Assembly: GCA_001778545.1 (NCBI GenBank) | Contig: MFHJ01000019.1 | Span: 1-6,336, forward strand | DNA: 6,336 nt | Direction: 5' to 3' | From: Candidatus Giovannonibacteria bacterium RIFCSPHIGHO2_02_43_16 | GTDB taxonomy: Bacteria > Patescibacteriota > Minisyncoccia > JACPKW01 > UBA11713 | Shown here: one piece after another, positions 5,073-6,336 of the stretch | How the letters are laid out: each line of letters starts with the position of its first letter | Position numbering within the stretch: the first letter of the stretch is position 1 | Position numbers and translations under genes: made by a program | The notes under the pieces: generated by a model | Databases searched by the model: none | Told to the model about the DNA's origin: nothing | Seen by the model: only the letters and a program-made list of their open reading frames with translations

Positions 5073-5393
5073 TTAATTTATTCGTCCTGGAAGATCTGGT
5101 AAACTTGGCGCGCCGATGCCTCCAAAATCAAAGAAATCAACAAGCACTTCCACAATTCCCCAGATAGCCACCATCACAAAAAGTCCGATCAGGCCAAAAA
5201 TTATATATTGCCTTCCTTCTTTCCTTTTCTCTTCGTCTCCCCCCGAGGTTATAAAAAGAATAATTCCCCAGAGAAAAACTATCGTCGCGATTAAAAATAG
5301 AATCGGAATTATCGAATCCAGGAAATCAATTATTGTATCAACGATGCTCCCGACAGTCTGGGCATGCGCTATCGGTATTAAATAGAAATTCAT
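5073..5393 (-). CDS. T4SS_pilin-like small membrane protein (third of tandem set)
   Basis: This 106-residue protein belongs to the VirB2/TrbC-like pilin type that is frequent in Patescibacteria. A short N-terminal segment ending in AHAQ (9-12) resembles a signal peptidase site. An amphipathic stretch follows, then helix 1 (about 28-50), the conserved charged loop SGGDEEKRKEGRQ (50-62), and helix 2 (about 63-86, with FGLIGLFVMVAIWGIV). The tail is rich in Gly and Pro (GGIGAPSLPDLPG). The loop between the two helices would be cytoplasmic in a VirB2-like topology. I chose the ATG at 5393, four bases after the preceding stop; an in-frame TTG at 5414 would overlap that gene and spoil the signal-like N-terminus. 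It is very similar to the first gene of the set in the loop and second helix. No secretion ATPase or coupling protein is in the window, so pilus assembly is inferred from family only. Confidence 0.82.
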   Translation of the reverse strand: MNFYLIPIAHAQTVGSIVDTIIDFLDSIIPILFLIATIVFLWGIILFITSGGDEEKRKEGRQYIIFGLIGLFVMVAIWGIVEVLVDFFDFGGIGAPSLPDLPGRIN

Positions 5394-5397
5394 ATGA

Positions 5398-5658
5398 TTA
5401 AAAATTTTCCGCAAAATGTATTAAAACCCATAAAATCCCATTAACCGAAAACATTATAACAAGTCCGACGATTCCCCATAGCATATGGCGCTTGCCCTTA
5501 TCCCTTTCTTCTTCATTGTCGCGGTTGATCAAGAACTCAACGACGCCCCAGAAGAAAAGAATAGTGGCAAGCGCGAATAGCAACAATACGATTGGTTGCA
5601 GGATTTCAGTAGTGACGATAGCGATAACCTCGTCTATAGTCTTGGCGTAAGCAACCAT
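5398..5658 (-). CDS. Divergent T4SS_pilin-like small membrane protein (middle of tandem set)
   Basis: At 86 residues this is the shortest member. It keeps the two-helix plan: helix 1 (about 20-44, containing LFALATILFFWGVVEFLI), a charged loop NRDNEEERDKGKRH (45-58) and helix 2 (about 59-81, with WGIVGLVIMFSVNGILWVLI). The FWGV and GIVGL positions align with FLWGV/FLWGI and GLVGL/GLIGL of its neighbours, so common origin is clear. It differs in three ways: the glycine-containing loop start (AGADEEKR, SGGDEEKR) has become NRDNEEER, there is no Gly/Pro tail, and the N-terminus is short without a full signal sequence (MVAYAK). The ATG at 5658 has a GGA 5 bases upstream and lies 12 bases after the previous stop. 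It may be a minor or accessory subunit. Confidence 0.78.
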   Translation of the reverse strand: MVAYAKTIDEVIAIVTTEILQPIVLLLFALATILFFWGVVEFLINRDNEEERDKGKRHMLWGIVGLVIMFSVNGILWVLIHFAENF

Positions 5659-5670
5659 TGCGATCCGGAC

Positions 5671-6021
5671 TTATATGCCAGGAATTCCTCCAGGAGATGT
5701 TGGGATTCCTACCCCCCCTGTACTGGTAAATCCAACGAGAACATTTACAATTCCCCAAGCGGCAACCATTACGAATAGTCCAACCAAGCCGTAGATCATA
5801 AGCGATCTCGCGTTGGCGCGTTTTTCTTCATCCGCTCCGGCCGTGAGGAACATAATAACCCCCCACAAGAAAACAATTGTGCCAATGATCAGAAGAATCG
5901 GAATGATATTATTTACAAGAGTTTTCGTACTTGCTACTATAGTGTCTATTTGCGCGGCTAGAACCAATGATGGCGCCAGCGATATTGCAATATAAGGAAG
6001 GACTTTTTTAATTTGTGTCAT
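5671..6021 (-). CDS. T4SS_pilin-like small membrane protein (first of tandem set)
   Basis: This 116-residue protein leads the operon. It has a clear signal-peptide-like N-terminus: Lys5-Lys6, a hydrophobic core (about 7-21) and a probable cleavage region LVLAAQ (19-24). Helix 1 (about 38-60) ends in FLWGVIMFLT, the conserved loop AGADEEKRANARS (61-73) follows, and helix 2 (about 74-97) contains YGLVGLFVMVAAWGIVNVLV. The tail is rich in Gly, Pro and Thr (STGGVGIPTSPGGIPG). The arrangement matches TrbC/VirB2-like pilins, which are stored in the membrane after signal cleavage and assembled into a conjugative or secretion pilus. The ATG at 6021 has no strong Shine-Dalgarno site. A TATAAT lies 55 bases upstream. 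Partner T4SS genes are not in view. Confidence 0.85.
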   Translation of the reverse strand: MTQIKKVLPYIAISLAPSLVLAAQIDTIVASTKTLVNNIIPILLIIGTIVFLWGVIMFLTAGADEEKRANARSLMIYGLVGLFVMVAAWGIVNVLVGFTSTGGVGIPTSPGGIPGI

Positions 6022-6076
6022 ATTATTGTTTATTTATCCGAACGACCTTTATAAAATAATAAATTTGCACCTTTCT

Positions 6077-6082
6077 ATTATA
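6077..6082 (-). promoter_or_regulatory. Likely -10 element of the pilin-like operon
   Basis: On the minus strand TATAAT (6082-6077) is a perfect -10 hexamer in the 108-base AT-rich gap between the solute-binding gene and the pilin-like genes. No convincing -35 is present at 16-18 bases (ATAAAT/GATAAA). The start of transcription would be near 6070, giving a leader of about 50 bases. Confidence 0.45.
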
Positions 6083-6101
6083 ATACAATACTTTGGGATA
6101 T

Positions 6102-6110
6102 TTATCCACA
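6102..6110 (+). promoter_or_regulatory. DnaA-box-like 9-mer at the pilin operon -35 region
   Basis: TTATCCACA matches the classical bacterial DnaA box exactly. It lies just upstream of the -10 of the pilin-like operon, where a -35 would be. A weaker match (TTATCCGAA, 6034-6042) lies in the same gap and orientation. Two sites do not make an origin. If real, the box could be a DnaA-controlled regulatory site; a chance match is quite possible. Confidence 0.25.
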
Positions 6111-6129
6111 TAGCCACCCAAAAAACCGT

Positions 6130-6336
6130 CTACTGATTATACAAGGCGTCGAGAAGTTCTTTTGCGTCTCTCGCTGCTTGTTCCTCTGTTTTAACTCTTG
6201 TATATACGGATTTTACCATGCCTGCGAAAATTTCAGAAGTTTTTGCATAATTTATATCAAGCCAGCTCCTAAATTTTATCGCTTGCTTGAATATTGTTTG
6301 CAGAGGGGCATTTGTGGCGCCTTCTTTAAGCAAGTC
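6130..6336 (-). CDS. Probable extracellular solute-binding protein, C-terminal end (rest outside window)
   Basis: The frame is open to the right edge of the window and ends in TAG at 6132-6130, so only the last 68 residues are seen and the start is missing. The segment is helical and soluble: APLQTIFKQAIKFRSWLD, then KTSEIFAGMVKSVYTRVKTEEQAARDAKELLDALYNQ. The pattern of a conserved RSWLD turn followed by a final helix of the form 'TxEQAxxDAxxxLxxL' matches, from memory, the C-terminus of family 1 (ABC-type sugar) solute-binding proteins as found in Patescibacteria. In such proteins the last helices close the C-terminal lobe. The match rests on a short fragment. No clear terminator hairpin follows, only TTTTTT shortly after the stop, so some read-through into the pilin-like genes is possible. 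Confidence 0.55.
   Translation of the reverse strand, partial: DLLKEGATNAPLQTIFKQAIKFRSWLDINYAKTSEIFAGMVKSVYTRVKTEEQAARDAKELLDALYNQ

Noticed and set aside
5116..5385. Plus-strand frames opposite the pilin-like genes (also 5596-5778 and 5813-5995)
   Set aside because: They are low-complexity Ile/Lys/Pro/Ser-rich complements of conserved membrane helices and have no start signals.
5394..5414. TTG start extending the third pilin-like gene upstream
   Set aside because: It overlaps the preceding coding region and places polar residues before a signal-like N-terminus; the ATG at 5393 is four bases after the upstream stop.
1..6336. CRISPR arrays, insertion sequences, phage genes
   Set aside because: I saw no regular direct repeats, transposase or integrase motifs, or terminal inverted repeats; the palindrome at 3631-3665 is a single hairpin.

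Overview
The window looks like a piece of a Patescibacteria (Candidate Phyla Radiation) genome, most likely Parcubacteria-like. The grounds are an IF-2 with no N-terminal domain, a DUF4446 protein directly before infB, very tight gene spacing, few recognisable Shine-Dalgarno sites, mostly CCA-less tRNA genes, and a tandem set of small two-helix pilin-like proteins of the T4SS_pilin (TrbC/VirB2-like) type that is common in that group. infB ends in TGA and no sense TGA is needed, so the code appears standard, unlike Gracilibacteria/SR1. The taxonomy is inferred from gene content and was not tested by a search.

Left part, plus strand (1-2634): the 3' end of a conserved protein of unknown function ends in a stop codon that sits in the loop of an apparent intrinsic terminator. 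A tRNA-Ser(CGA) follows, then an overlapping or nearly abutting set: DUF4446 membrane protein, infB (translation initiation factor IF-2) and rbfA (30S maturation factor). This is a translation-centred transcription unit.

Middle, plus strand (2655-4976): a tRNA cluster Cys(GCA)-Leu(UAA)-Leu(UAG), a small membrane protein with a bacterial PH (bPH_2) domain, a palindromic hairpin, a PMT-family (GT39-like) membrane glycosyltransferase with its own likely promoter, and tRNA-Gly(GCC).

Right part, minus strand (4979-6336): read in the direction of transcription, the C-terminal end of a probable extracellular solute-binding protein is followed by a 108-base AT-rich gap with a likely promoter and a perfect DnaA-box-like 9-mer. 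Three tandem pilin-like genes follow, then a possible 30-residue membrane microprotein whose reading frame overlaps the probable operon terminator. The right-hand genes converge on the tRNA-Gly.

The most interesting part is the pilin-like operon: two closely similar members with signal-peptide-like N-termini flank a divergent middle member that lacks the conserved loop and tail. Everything else is well explained by known families.
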